DNA of 64,000 nt from Shouchella clausii (GTDB lineage Bacteria > Bacillota > Bacilli > Bacillales > Bacillaceae_D): contig NZ_CP019985.1 of the NCBI RefSeq assembly GCF_002250115.1, positions 3,596,001-3,660,000 on the forward strand, in the 5' to 3' direction. Below, in pieces: positions 34,355-43,053 of the stretch. Both the position numbers and the translations under genes were made by a program. The notes below the pieces were generated by a model. That model did no database searches, had not been told where the DNA came from, and was given only the letters and a program-made list of their open reading frames with translations. Each line of letters starts with the position of its first letter. Positions within the stretch are counted from its first letter, which is position 1.

Positions 34355-35905
34355 ATGAATAAAAGAAAAATCGGTGACTCCATACAGCAATTCGGCAGAA
34401 CGTTGCTTCTCCCGATTGGGGTATTAGCTCCAATCGGGATGCTTTTGGGGATCAGCGGAGCGCTTACACAAGACTATATGGTAGATAAAGTTCCTTTCCT
34501 CGGCAACGAGGCCGTCAATACCATCTTGGTAAGTATAAAAACAATCAGTAATGTTGTTTTCGATAATATCCCTTTATTGTTTGCGATGGGCGTCGCCTAT
34601 GGAATGGGGAAAAAGGATAAAGGTATTTCTGTGTTTGCCTCTGTGGCAGGATATCTGACTTTGATTGTTGCAATGAATGTATGGCTGACCATCACAGGAA
34701 CGATGGCCGATCCGGAGGTCATGACGCAGCAGGGTCAGATCAATATACTTGGCATTCAAACCGTCAATATTAGTGCTGCCGGAGGTATTCTAACCGGTCT
34801 GATCGCAGCCTGGGCCACGGAACGGTTCTATAATCTAGAACTCCCGGCTGCCCTGGCGTTCTTTTCTGGGAAAAAATCAGTTCCAATCATCACGATCGGA
34901 TTGATGGCTACCGTTGGGATGTTGCTTCCTTTCGTCTGGACATATTTTGTAGGTTTATTGACAAACTTGTCTACCATCTTTTTAAGTGTGGTCGGTCCTT
35001 TCTTTACAGCGGCAGGCGAACGGTTATTTATCCCGTTTGGTCTTCATCATGTCTGGAATGCATTGTTCCGATTTACAGAAGCTGGCGGGTCCTATGTCAT
35101 TGATGGGAAAACCTATGTCGGCGTTGTCCCAGCGATTACGGAAATTTTGTTTAATCAAGGGCCGAACAGTGAGTATTGGTCCATGATGCCGAAGCTGTCC
35201 CGATTCATGGCTCAGCAGCAAATGCTTGTCGTCCTGTTTTTATTCCCTGCCATTGCGTTTGCTATGTACAAGGCTGCTTACAAAGAAAATAAGGCTTACG
35301 TTAAATCGATGTTGGTTACGATGGTGCTCACAGCTCTTCTAGGTAACGTAACAGAACCGCTTGAGTTCACTTTTGTTTTCCTTGCTCCGTTGTTATACAT
35401 CGTCTACGCATGTATCGTTGGCATCGGTGCTGTATTGCTGTCGCTTGCAGATGTTTCCATTGGATATATCCGGGGGACAATTTTTGATTTTACGATCTTT
35501 GGACTCCTTTATGAAAACTCACGATGGATCTTTTTGGTGTTAATCGGTCTAGGATTAGCTGTCGTCACTTATTTCATTTTTTATTGGGCGATTATCCGGT
35601 TTGATATTAAAACACCAGGCAGGGAAGAACTGCAAAACGTTGACAGTACCCTGCTTAAAGAAAAGCGCTATGACGAGATTGCAAGTAAGGTAGTGGAAGC
35701 GTTGGGAGGAAAAGAAAACATCCTGAACGTGGATAACTGTATTACTAGGCTTCGGATTGATCTAAAAGAAGTTAGGGATATTGACAAAGAGTTATTGAAC
35801 AGCACCGGCTGTTCCGGATTCTTTTTCCCAACAGCGAAGCATATTCATATCGTTTATGGGACGCAGGTAGAATTTATCAAAAACGCAGTCGATGAAAAAG
35901 TTTAG
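34355..35905 (+). CDS. PTS EIICB sugar permease, glucose family
   Basis: 516 aa. EIIC domain (about 1-420, ten hydrophobic segments) with glucose-family marks: GVLAPIGMLLGISGAL, FFSGKKSVPIIT, LFIPFGLHHVWNALFRF, GNVTEPLEFTFVFLAPLLY. A C-terminal EIIB domain carries the phosphorylated cysteine in NVDNCITRLRI (C462). No EIIA domain is attached, so it would use EIIA from another protein. It takes up and phosphorylates a sugar, class glucose/alpha-glucoside. ATG 34355 follows AAAGGAGG; the lyase gene follows in the same operon. Confidence 0.9.
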   Translation: MNKRKIGDSIQQFGRTLLLPIGVLAPIGMLLGISGALTQDYMVDKVPFLGNEAVNTILVSIKTISNVVFDNIPLLFAMGVAYGMGKKDKGISVFASVAGYLTLIVAMNVWLTITGTMADPEVMTQQGQINILGIQTVNISAAGGILTGLIAAWATERFYNLELPAALAFFSGKKSVPIITIGLMATVGMLLPFVWTYFVGLLTNLSTIFLSVVGPFFTAAGERLFIPFGLHHVWNALFRFTEAGGSYVIDGKTYVGVVPAITEILFNQGPNSEYWSMMPKLSRFMAQQQMLVVLFLFPAIAFAMYKAAYKENKAYVKSMLVTMVLTALLGNVTEPLEFTFVFLAPLLYIVYACIVGIGAVLLSLADVSIGYIRGTIFDFTIFGLLYENSRWIFLVLIGLGLAVVTYFIFYWAIIRFDIKTPGREELQNVDSTLLKEKRYDEIASKVVEALGGKENILNVDNCITRLRIDLKEVRDIDKELLNSTGCSGFFFPTAKHIHIVYGTQVEFIKNAVDEKV

Positions 35906-35927
35906 AGGCTTATAAAGGAGTGACAGT

Positions 35928-37301
35928 ATGAAAGCGTTGTATGATTCCAAAAGTAAAACGATTGATGATCGAGGTCTGAAAAACCTCTTTACAGAGAAGG
36001 AAAAATATAAAACTTGGCTCTTGTTTGAATCGGCATTGGCTGAGGCACAGGCTGAATATGGGCTTATTCCAAAAAAAGCTGCGCAGGAAATTAAAGAGGC
36101 CGCCAAGCTTGAAAACCTTGATCTCGAAGAAATGGACCGTATTTACAAAGAAATTGGTCATGGCTTTGTCCCTTTTTTAAAAGTTCTCGTCAAAGCATGT
36201 CCATCAGATAGCGGAAAATATGTTCACTACGGAATAACAACACAAAATATACAGCAAAGTTCGCAGCTTTATATTTTGAAAAAAGCTCATACGATATTTA
36301 TGCGCCTGATTGGCGAGATTTTAGAAAACTTAAGCATTCTGGCATCGGATAACAAACATACGGTCATGCCCGGTAGAACACATGGGAGACATGCGATTCC
36401 GATCACTTACGGATATAAAGTGTCCGCCTGGATAAGCGAATTTATCAGTTGTCAGCAACGCATGGCCGAAGCGGAAAAAAGAGTTTTTCAAGTGATGATG
36501 GGCGGGGCAGTCGGCACGTTCAGTTCAATGCCGGAGATAGGGATTAACGTGCAAAACCGTGTGGCTGCGTTAGTTGGTATGTATCCGATGACTGTACCAT
36601 CTAGAAATATAAACACGCATAAATTGGAATACATGTCGAATTTAGCTCTATTGGCAAATTGCTGCCATAAAATTGCCGAAGAAGTATACAGTACAACCTT
36701 GGAAGAAATTGCTGAAGTATCTGAAGGGTTCAGTAAAGGGACTGTCGGCAGCAGTACCATGCCTCATAAAATTAATCCAAAACTTGCCAAGGGAATTATC
36801 GCAAATGCCCAGAAACTCTATTCTCTTCCTGGTACAGGGATGTATTCAGCTGCACGCCCATATGAAGGGGACAGTAGTTCTTATATGCTGTTTGAAGGAT
36901 TGTTGGAAGAGTCAATGGAATTGATGACAGAAATTTTGATCCGCTGTGAAGAATTGACCCGTACACTGACCGTGCATAAAGAGAGAATGCTCCATAACGC
37001 CAAGCGCAACAAAGGCCTTGATAATAGTGAATACGTGATGATGAAACTAGCAGAGAAATTAGGCAAGGATCAGGCCCATTCCCTCATGTATGAGATTGCT
37101 ATGAAGACAGCTGCGGAAGGACAAGAATTCTATGATAACTTAAGAGAAAACGAACCAATCCGGGCAAACTTCACGGATAAAGAAATAAAGCATATGATTG
37201 AGCCAGGAAACTATATCGGCTTAGCGGCTCATATAGCGGAAAAAGAAGCGGAGAGGGCAAAAGAAACTGCAGAAAAAATCCGTGAAAACTACAGCAATTG
37301 A
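35928..37301 (+). CDS. Adenylosuccinate-lyase-type enzyme in PTS operon
   Basis: 457-aa member of the aspartase/fumarase superfamily. The superfamily signature GSSTMPHKINP is at about 273-283; PGRTHGRHAIPITYGYKVSAW carries the conserved His region and HYGITTQNIQ the first conserved block. It is closest in style to PurB-like lyases, which cleave C-N bonds to release fumarate. It is 22 bp after EIICB, next to an RpiR regulator and a HAD phosphatase, not purine genes. So it probably acts on a PTS-imported phosphorylated succinyl- or aspartyl-type sugar conjugate; inference. Confidence 0.8.
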   Translation: MKALYDSKSKTIDDRGLKNLFTEKEKYKTWLLFESALAEAQAEYGLIPKKAAQEIKEAAKLENLDLEEMDRIYKEIGHGFVPFLKVLVKACPSDSGKYVHYGITTQNIQQSSQLYILKKAHTIFMRLIGEILENLSILASDNKHTVMPGRTHGRHAIPITYGYKVSAWISEFISCQQRMAEAEKRVFQVMMGGAVGTFSSMPEIGINVQNRVAALVGMYPMTVPSRNINTHKLEYMSNLALLANCCHKIAEEVYSTTLEEIAEVSEGFSKGTVGSSTMPHKINPKLAKGIIANAQKLYSLPGTGMYSAARPYEGDSSSYMLFEGLLEESMELMTEILIRCEELTRTLTVHKERMLHNAKRNKGLDNSEYVMMKLAEKLGKDQAHSLMYEIAMKTAAEGQEFYDNLRENEPIRANFTDKEIKHMIEPGNYIGLAAHIAEKEAERAKETAEKIRENYSN

Positions 37302-37308
37302 TCAACGA

Positions 37309-37347
37309 CAAAATAGCGTTCTTCTTTTATGGAAGAGCGTTATTTTT
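37309..37347 (+). terminator. Terminator of PTS-lyase operon
   Basis: AATAGCGTTCTTC / GGAAGAGCGTTATT stem (with G-U pairs) and a T run. It may also serve the convergent RpiR gene. Confidence 0.75.
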
Positions 37348-37378
37348 GTCGTTTTACTATCACCACTGCCTAAACGAT

Positions 37379-38116
37379 TTAAAGGTTGGCCAACTTATCA
37401 ACCAACAAGTCAATCGTAAGGAAAAAACCAGTTCTTGAAATGGTGTCATTTTTGCTTGTGTTGGTTTTGTCGGTATAACAAAATAGGTTGTTCGTCGTAT
37501 ACCGGGTCAATTCATTTGTGTTGAATGAAGTGATACTGATCATCTCGGCTTTTTTTAGATGAATTTTTTTCGCAGTGTCAATAATTTTTTTCGTATCCCC
37601 TGATAAGGAAATAAAGATGACAATATCATCTTCGGCCACAAAATCTGTAAACACTTCCGATAAATTGTAATCTTTTATAAAGATACATTGAATGCCAATT
37701 GTCAATAAGAGATGCTCGAAATAATAACCGACAGCTTTGCTTGTCCCTCTTGCCATAATAAATACATTTTTAGCAGCTTTAATTTTGGCAGCTGTTTTCT
37801 GCAGCTGATCTTCCGTGACAAGGGAGAATGTCTTATCAATAGACTGTTTTAAATTCTCTCGATACAGGACCGTACTGGTTTCCTGTGCAGACATTTTTTC
37901 AATGATTTTCTGGCTGATGTAATATTTCATTTCTCGGAAACCGGAAAAGTCTAACTTCTGCGCCAAATTGATAATGACCGTTTTTGAAACAAACGTTGCC
38001 TCTGCCAAATCATTAATTTTAATATGGGGAATTTGATCTTGATTTTCCATGATGTAGCTCAGGACTCTCTTTTCACTTACGGTCAGTTCTTCATAGTTCT
38101 TCAAAATATCAAACAT
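37379..38116 (-). CDS. RpiR/MurR family transcriptional regulator
   Basis: 245 aa from ATG 38116 behind GGATGGAGAG; the TTG further up overlaps that site. An N-terminal HTH_6 domain (LTVSEKRVLSYIMENQDQIPHIKINDLAEATFVSKTVIINLAQKLDFSGFREMK) precedes a SIS sugar-phosphate-binding domain (IMARGTSKAVGYYFEHLL, FISLSGDTKKIIDTAK). It should sense a phosphosugar of the neighbouring operon. Convergent to that operon. Confidence 0.9.
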   Translation of the reverse strand: MFDILKNYEELTVSEKRVLSYIMENQDQIPHIKINDLAEATFVSKTVIINLAQKLDFSGFREMKYYISQKIIEKMSAQETSTVLYRENLKQSIDKTFSLVTEDQLQKTAAKIKAAKNVFIMARGTSKAVGYYFEHLLLTIGIQCIFIKDYNLSEVFTDFVAEDDIVIFISLSGDTKKIIDTAKKIHLKKAEMISITSFNTNELTRYTTNNLFCYTDKTNTSKNDTISRTGFFLTIDLLVDKLANL

Positions 38117-38338
38117 ATTCTCTCCATCCAATCAAATTTCTAAAAGCAAAACATATTGTAAATATAGTACACCGGATGGGACCATTTTAACAGAGCCCTT
38201 GTGTTTATGTGTTTTTGGAGGAGAGTGTTGCAAGGTTTTGCCTGTCAAGCTTGTTTGCTGATCGCCAACTACTGTGATCTTGTGAATGTGTGAATGATGG
38301 TCGGGAAGATCCTCCACAAAGGTTTATTGCTTGAAAAA

Positions 38339-38356
38339 AGAGCCTTAAAAGGCTCT
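38339..38356 (-). terminator. Terminator of lipoprotein gene
   Basis: AGAGCCTT / AAGGCTCT with a short loop, followed by TTTTTTC on the - strand. Confidence 0.8.
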
Positions 38357-38359
38357 AAA

Positions 38360-39034
38360 TTAAAAGTCAATTTGGACGTCTATATCATCGCCAACGCTCT
38401 CAAAATTTTCATCATGTGGTGCATCAACCAGAACTCTCACCCACTCGATCTCGTTAGGATCAGAACTTTCGAGCATATAACGAACGCTTCCTGATTTATT
38501 AACAGATCCAATGAATTCACCGCCAATATGGTCACTAGACAAGAAATCTGGTTCTAATTGTTCTCCCGTACTAGTGGTGATTGTTGCTTGGCCTATATAA
38601 AAGTTGATAGTTTCTTCAGATGAATTTAACACTTCTACGTCAATTTGAATAACTCCAGTTGGTTCAAAATCATAGTAATCAGCAAGATCTGCTGGCCACT
38701 CAACAACTTCGGCTACAGTTACTTGAGGGAAGTCCAGAGAAATAGAGGCAGTTTCAATTGTTTCGGATGTATCATTTCGGGCTAATAATTTCAAACTACC
38801 ATCTTCGTTCGTATCTCCTACTTGGTATTCCCACTCTCCGTCAGTTTCCTCTTCCTCATTTTCTTCAGATTCGCTTTCATCACTAGAGGTTGTTTCGCTC
38901 TCTGCATTTTCAGTTGTTTCTTGTTCTGTGTCGTTGTTTTTGTCGGATGCATTCGTGTCTTCACTGCCTCCGCAAGCGGAGAGGGTGATGGCGCTTACTA
39001 AACCGAGTGTGACGAATAAGTAATTTTTCTTCAT
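38360..39034 (-). CDS. Lipoprotein with Ser/Glu-rich linker, 224 aa
   Basis: Start ATG 39034 (MKKNYLF) behind AAAAAGGGG. Signal peptide with lipobox LSAC, then an acidic low-complexity linker (about 25-70; many Glu, Ser, Thr, Asp) and a beta-rich domain (SLKLLARNDTSETIETASISLDFPQV..., VEVLNSSEETINFYIGQATITTSTGEQLEPD) that resembles DUF4352/DUF5067-type immunoglobulin-like domains of secreted Bacillus proteins. Cell-surface exposed. Function unknown. Confidence 0.75.
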   Translation of the reverse strand: MKKNYLFVTLGLVSAITLSACGGSEDTNASDKNNDTEQETTENAESETTSSDESESEENEEEETDGEWEYQVGDTNEDGSLKLLARNDTSETIETASISLDFPQVTVAEVVEWPADLADYYDFEPTGVIQIDVEVLNSSEETINFYIGQATITTSTGEQLEPDFLSSDHIGGEFIGSVNKSGSVRYMLESSDPNEIEWVRVLVDAPHDENFESVGDDIDVQIDF

Positions 39035-39052
39035 TTCTTTCCCCTTTTTCAT

Positions 39053-39334
39053 TATGTAAATTTTGTTGCAAACTTAGTATAAAGGAAATGGGAAATCAGT
39101 TGTACCTGTTCAACGAAAAAAGACGCTATTTTTAAAAGAAAGTGACTAAAGTCCTGTGTTTTATGTAATTTATAGGATTTTTGATGTTTAAATAAGGGAC
39201 TATACTATCTGTTCGGGATAATCGACATTACCTAATTAGGTATATTGGGGAATTTACTGATTAGTTACAAAAACGGTTTAAGCTGTGGAAAGGGGAAAAA
39301 GGGGATGGGTAGGCGGCAAGAGCCGCCTGTAAGT
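39053..39334. other. Intergenic region with a palindrome
   Basis: A 14-bp perfect palindrome TACCTAATTAGGTA (39229-39242) and, at 39312-39327, a GGCGGC/GCCGCC hairpin that probably terminates the 45-aa gene on the - strand. No gene seen. Confidence 0.45.
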
Positions 39335-39472
39335 TTATTCTCTGTTAAATGCATTTGTAATTTCGTTGATTTCTTGTTCGATCTCGCAAAAGATGGATTC
39401 GGTCACCGCTTCTAACTCTTCACGTCTAGGATCGTCTTCTTTCATCTGGCCGAAAACGAAAAGATTTTTCAT
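39335..39472 (-). CDS. 45-aa acidic protein
   Basis: ATG 39472 follows AGGAGGTG on the - strand. Product MKNLFVFGQMKEDDPRREEL... is acidic and helical, ending NEITNAFNRE. A strong ribosome site and a terminator-like hairpin after the stop support it. Function unknown. Confidence 0.6.
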   Translation of the reverse strand: MKNLFVFGQMKEDDPRREELEAVTESIFCEIEQEINEITNAFNRE

Positions 39473-39545
39473 GATCACACCTCCTCATCCAATAGGATAG
39501 TGTGTGACGTAAGGGAACTGTCAACTGTCACGCCAACTTTTGTGC

Positions 39546-39710
39546 TTAGTATCCAAACGGAAGAAAGCAGTTATTTTTTTCCAACTGTTCGTTTCGCTGC
39601 TCTAAACTTTTGATTTTTTCATCTTGTGTTTTGGCATAAGTAAAGGCAATAGCCGATACAGCAAATGCAGCTCCTGTTATAACTGGAGCAACAGCAGAAA
39701 AAATATCCAT
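39546..39710 (-). CDS. 54-aa membrane protein with coiled tail
   Basis: ATG 39710 follows AGAGGTGAT. One transmembrane helix (IFSAVAPVITGAAFAVSAIAF) then a short coiled coil (EKIKSLEQRNEQLEKN). Resembles many small phage- or chromosome-encoded membrane proteins; no family assigned. Confidence 0.55.
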   Translation of the reverse strand: MDIFSAVAPVITGAAFAVSAIAFTYAKTQDEKIKSLEQRNEQLEKNNCFLPFGY

Positions 39711-39891
39711 AAAATCACCTCTTTTTTTCGATATTGAAAGCGAATCGATTAACCTAATTACAAAAAGGCACAAAGTTAAAACAAAACAGCGAAAAGGTTT
39801 ATGTAAATCTTTAATAAGTTGTGTAATCGAAACGAGAGTAACGACGTCTAGTTGTTGGCTGCATGAAGAGTATTTATGCTAAACTGGATGC

Positions 39892-40080
39892 ATGTATATT
39901 ATGAGACGAGTTTTCATCATTGCCATGATCGTAGTGCTAGTATTACTACTAATATCGACCTTTACTGGGATAGGTGAAGAGATACGACATCCAGTAACGC
40001 AATATGCTGTCCTTATTTCAGGCTTTGGCTACGCTATTCTATTCGTAATAATGAAAAGAAAAAAGGACACAATTGGATAA
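39892..40080 (+). CDS. Two-helix small membrane protein, 62 aa
   Basis: Two hydrophobic segments (VFIIAMIVVLVLLLISTF; YAVLISGFGYAILFVIM) joined by a polar loop, ending in a basic tail (KRKKDTIG). The start could be ATG 39892 or 39901; the ribosome site is weak (CTGGATG). Topology makes a real gene plausible. Confidence 0.45.
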   Translation: MYIMRRVFIIAMIVVLVLLLISTFTGIGEEIRHPVTQYAVLISGFGYAILFVIMKRKKDTIG

Positions 40081-40220
40081 ATTAGCGAAAGCCATCTTGA
40101 GATGGAATATTCCGCTTTAGTTAATGCCCTGATAAACTTCGTACGACGACGTTCTAAAAGGGATGGAAGCCGAGGCGCTGTCTTTTTATGGGTTATCATA
40201 AGGCAAAAGAGGTGATTATA

Positions 40221-40394
40221 ATGGAATATAACACAATATTGTTACCGGTTGCGGATAGCAAGAAGAATACGGCTCAGATCGGTGACACGCTAAATGAAAT
40301 GGCTAAGGAAGGCTGGGAGCTAATCACGCTTGAGGCCCAACAAAGTTATGGCGGAACTGACGGAAATCTAGCTGTATTTAAACGGAATACATAA
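40221..40394 (+). CDS. DUF4177-like protein, 57 aa
   Basis: ATG 40221 behind AAAAGAGGTGAT. The sequence EYNTILLPVADSKKNTAQIG then DTLNEMAKEGWELITLE and LAVFKRNT fits the small DUF4177 fold (EY-x-V...LN..A.EGWEL). Role unknown. Confidence 0.65.
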   Translation: MEYNTILLPVADSKKNTAQIGDTLNEMAKEGWELITLEAQQSYGGTDGNLAVFKRNT

Positions 40395-40407
40395 GGGGGG
40401 CTTCCTT

Positions 40408-40437
40408 GAGCGTGTATGACGATAAGTCATAGGCGCT
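40408..40437 (+). terminator. Terminator after DUF4177-like gene
   Basis: AGCG..ATGAC / GTCAT..CGCT hairpin followed by six T. Confidence 0.65.
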
Positions 40438-40525
40438 TTTTTAATTGAAAGGACTAAGACTATGAGTAATAACTGTAAATTTCGGGTAAAGAATAATGAA
40501 TTTAATTAAAAGGAGACTGTTAACC

Positions 40526-40741
40526 ATGCCGTATTTAATGAAAGTGTATGTTGTTGGAAGGGACAAACCTGTTTATGAATCAGAGCGACCGGATGATGAT
40601 GTGAAAAAAGCAGTTAGGGCGATTGATGAATCTTTGTCGAATAACCAATTCGTGTCTTTCGGTATGATGGGGGAAGAAGAGGTTATTGTGGGCTCTCGCA
40701 ATGTAACACATATTGAAATCACAGCCCTTCAAAAAGAGTGA
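40526..40741 (+). CDS. Hypothetical protein, 71 aa
   Basis: ATG 40526 behind AAAAGGAG. MPYLMKVYVVGRDKPVYESE... is a small soluble alpha/beta-looking protein. No family recognised. A GAG..AGCC / GGCT..CTC hairpin follows the stop. Confidence 0.55.
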   Translation: MPYLMKVYVVGRDKPVYESERPDDDVKKAVRAIDESLSNNQFVSFGMMGEEEVIVGSRNVTHIEITALQKE

Positions 40742-40844
40742 CACGAGGGTAGCCATGTGGCTGCTCTATTGGAAGCTTAACGTGGTATAGGGTAGGCAAT
40801 AATCATCTTTTTCTTTGTAGTGTGAAAGTGGTGCTCTAGGTTGA

Positions 40845-41099
40845 TTATTTGATTTTTTCATCTTCGTCAGCAAGTGGATCCACCCAATCTTCTCTTTCCC
40901 ATTCACGCGGTTTTCCTACCTCACTTGGGAAGGATCTAAAAAAGGTTACTAATAAAGCAACAGGTAGAGCTGAAATTACTATAAGAGGTTCTATTTCGAA
41001 AGAATTTCTTTTTCCTTGCAAGTAAAAGATGTATTCCGAACCGTGATAAGAAATAAAGAGGCCAATCGTCATTCCAACAATGTTTGTAATTTTTCGCAT
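40845..41099 (-). CDS. Two-helix membrane protein, 84 aa
   Basis: ATG 41099 follows TTGGAGG on the - strand. Two hydrophobic stretches (NIVGMTIGLFISYHGSEYIFYL; PLIVISALPVALLVTFF) and an acidic C-terminus (WVDPLADEDEKIK). Unknown function. Confidence 0.55.
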   Translation of the reverse strand: MRKITNIVGMTIGLFISYHGSEYIFYLQGKRNSFEIEPLIVISALPVALLVTFFRSFPSEVGKPREWEREDWVDPLADEDEKIK

Positions 41100-41573
41100 C
41101 AGTATCCTCCAATTTATGGATACTTTTATTGTAAATGTTCGTTAATCGAGTGTCTACAAGAGTTCAATTTAAAGTTAAAACAAAATAAGGAAACACTTTT
41201 TAATGCCATTGAAATAGGGGAATATTGCTGAATCAAAATATCTACATTTTGTAACCATGTTGAGTTCTATATAGAGTGTCAACATTTATTAGATGATCGG
41301 CCACAAAACCAAAAGATTTCTTCAAAAGTTGATTTTGTTAAACTGAAAAAGGCCATTATTGAAGAAGATAGGCTGTTCCTAGACTTCGTAAAAAACTGCC
41401 CTTTTGGGAAGAATCGAATTATGAAAGTCTAGTAGAAACGTATCGTTTGTTGCTTAGGCAGTAGATAGGTTAGTAACGATTCGAAGATATCATTTTCCAT
41501 GATCGCTCCATCAGGGAATGGCCGACATGATATTGTGTAATGGTGTAGGATCTTTTTTCAAAATAGTATGGAT
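41100..41573 (+). pseudogene. Decayed gene remnant (41125-41432)
   Basis: Two fragments in different frames read like one protein: SLIECLQEFNLKLKQNKETL-FNAIEIGEYC (to 41231), then, without a start, FCNHVEFYIECQHLLDDRPQ...KKAIIEEDRLFLDFVKNCPFG (41233-41432). No family recognised. The rest of the gap to 41573 shows nothing. Confidence 0.4.
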
Positions 41574-41608
41574 AGCCCGCACCTGATTTTAATAGGTGCG
41601 GGCTTTTG
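41574..41608. terminator. Strong stem-loop beside EIICB gene
   Basis: AGCCCGCACCT / AGGTGCGGGCT with a 9-nt loop, then TTTT on the + strand. It may end the decayed + strand gene or, less ideally, the - strand PTS operon. Confidence 0.7.
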
Positions 41609-41626
41609 GGGCAATGTTCGAAGACG

Positions 41627-43027
41627 CTAATCCAATAATTTGTCTAGTTCTTTTTTGACGATGGTGGCCTCGGAGCCTAGGACGATTTGTACGTTGTTTT
41701 TATCGATTTTAATGACGCCGTGGGCACCTGTTTGCTTAATGCGAGCGACGTCCACGATTTCTGTATCGTGGAGTTCGAGACGAAGGCGCGTCATGCAGTT
41801 ATCATTCGTGATAACGTTTTCTTTTCCGCCGATAAATTGCAACACTTTCTTGGCCATGTACTCGTGGTTGGAATGGGACAACTTCAACTCTTTCTCGTCC
41901 TCTGAAGATTGCTCGCCAAAGTCCAGCTCTTTTTCTCGGCCAATAAGGGGGATGTCCTTTTTAACAATCATAAAGTAAAACGTGAAATAGTATAGTGCAA
42001 AGAAGGCGAGTCCAACTGGAATAATGAGCAATCCTCGATCTGCGAGGTTCAAGTTTAAGACGAAGTCAATGACTCCAGCTCCCCATGAAAATCCGTGCCT
42101 GATTTGCAACAGATAAAGCACAGCTCCTGCCAGCCCGGTGTATACCGCATGCATAAAGTACAACAGCGGAGATGTAAACAAGAATGTAAATTCCACTGGT
42201 TCCGTAATCCCCGTAATAAAAGAGGTTCCGGCACCTGAAGCCATTAAAGACTTCGTTTCTTCTTTCTTTTTCCTCGCAGCCCGGGTAATGGCCAGAGCGA
42301 TGGCCGGTACACCGAACATCATCGTTACAAAAAATCCGCCGATAAAGTATCCGGCCGTAGGGTCGCCGCTTAAAAAGCGGGTAATCTCACCGGTCACAAC
42401 TTCTCCAGAAGGCGTCTCATATTCCCCCAAGCCGAAATAGACGTACGTATTTACCACATGGTGCAAACCAAATGGAAGCAAGAAGCGGTTTAAGAATCCA
42501 AATATGAATACGCCTAGTGCGCCAAGCCCCATCAACGTTTTACTGAACGTATCGATTCCGGCCTGTGCGTATGGCCAAATGAGTGACATCAATCCAGCCA
42601 CTGGAATCATCGTAAAGATAATAACTGTAATAGGGAATTTTTCTCCGCTGAAAAAGGCCAGCATACTTGGTAGCTTTGTATCTTTAAACTTATTGTAGAT
42701 GAAGGCAGCGATTAAACCGGCCAATACACCTCCGAAAACGCTCATATTAAGCTCTGGATCCATAATTGTTAATCCTTCTTTTAATACAAGAATGGCCAGA
42801 AAACCAGTGAGTGCCGGTATTCCTTTATCTTTCGTTTTTGCAAGCCCCATCGCAATCCCGATCGCAATCAGCGCATCCATCTGAGCCAGAATGACACCGG
42901 ATGCTTGGAATAGAGGGATGTCCAGCAAGTCCTCGGCACTTAATCGAAGGAGCAGTCCGGCAATTGGCAAAGCAACAATTGGTATCAGCAGCGATTTTCC
43001 AAACTTCTGCAAAAAGCTTTTCATCAT
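41627..43027 (-). CDS. PTS EIICB permease, glucose/GlcNAc family
   Basis: 466 aa. EIIC (about 1-370) with FGKSLLIPIVALPIAGLLLRL, LLPFGLHHVVNTYVYF and GITEPVEFTFLFTSPLLYFMHA, then a linker and EIIB with the phospho-cysteine in TNDNCMTRLRL (about C410). No EIIA. Last gene of a three-gene operon with a GH4 glycosidase and a ChbG-type deacetylase, implying uptake of an acetylated disaccharide as its 6-phosphate. ATG follows GGGAGG. Confidence 0.9.
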   Translation of the reverse strand: MMKSFLQKFGKSLLIPIVALPIAGLLLRLSAEDLLDIPLFQASGVILAQMDALIAIGIAMGLAKTKDKGIPALTGFLAILVLKEGLTIMDPELNMSVFGGVLAGLIAAFIYNKFKDTKLPSMLAFFSGEKFPITVIIFTMIPVAGLMSLIWPYAQAGIDTFSKTLMGLGALGVFIFGFLNRFLLPFGLHHVVNTYVYFGLGEYETPSGEVVTGEITRFLSGDPTAGYFIGGFFVTMMFGVPAIALAITRAARKKKEETKSLMASGAGTSFITGITEPVEFTFLFTSPLLYFMHAVYTGLAGAVLYLLQIRHGFSWGAGVIDFVLNLNLADRGLLIIPVGLAFFALYYFTFYFMIVKKDIPLIGREKELDFGEQSSEDEKELKLSHSNHEYMAKKVLQFIGGKENVITNDNCMTRLRLELHDTEIVDVARIKQTGAHGVIKIDKNNVQIVLGSEATIVKKELDKLLD

Positions 43028-43053
43028 AGAAGCCTCCCTATCGTCAATAGTGT

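Noticed and set aside
35928-37301. Naming the lyase purB
   Set aside because: Superfamily motifs fit, but the operon is a PTS sugar locus and no purine genes are nearby, so the housekeeping name could mislead.
34220-39242. The two 14-bp palindromes (34176, 39229) as one operator family
   Set aside because: Their sequences (ATGACCTAGGTCAT and TACCTAATTAGGTA) do not share half-sites, so no common regulator is implied.
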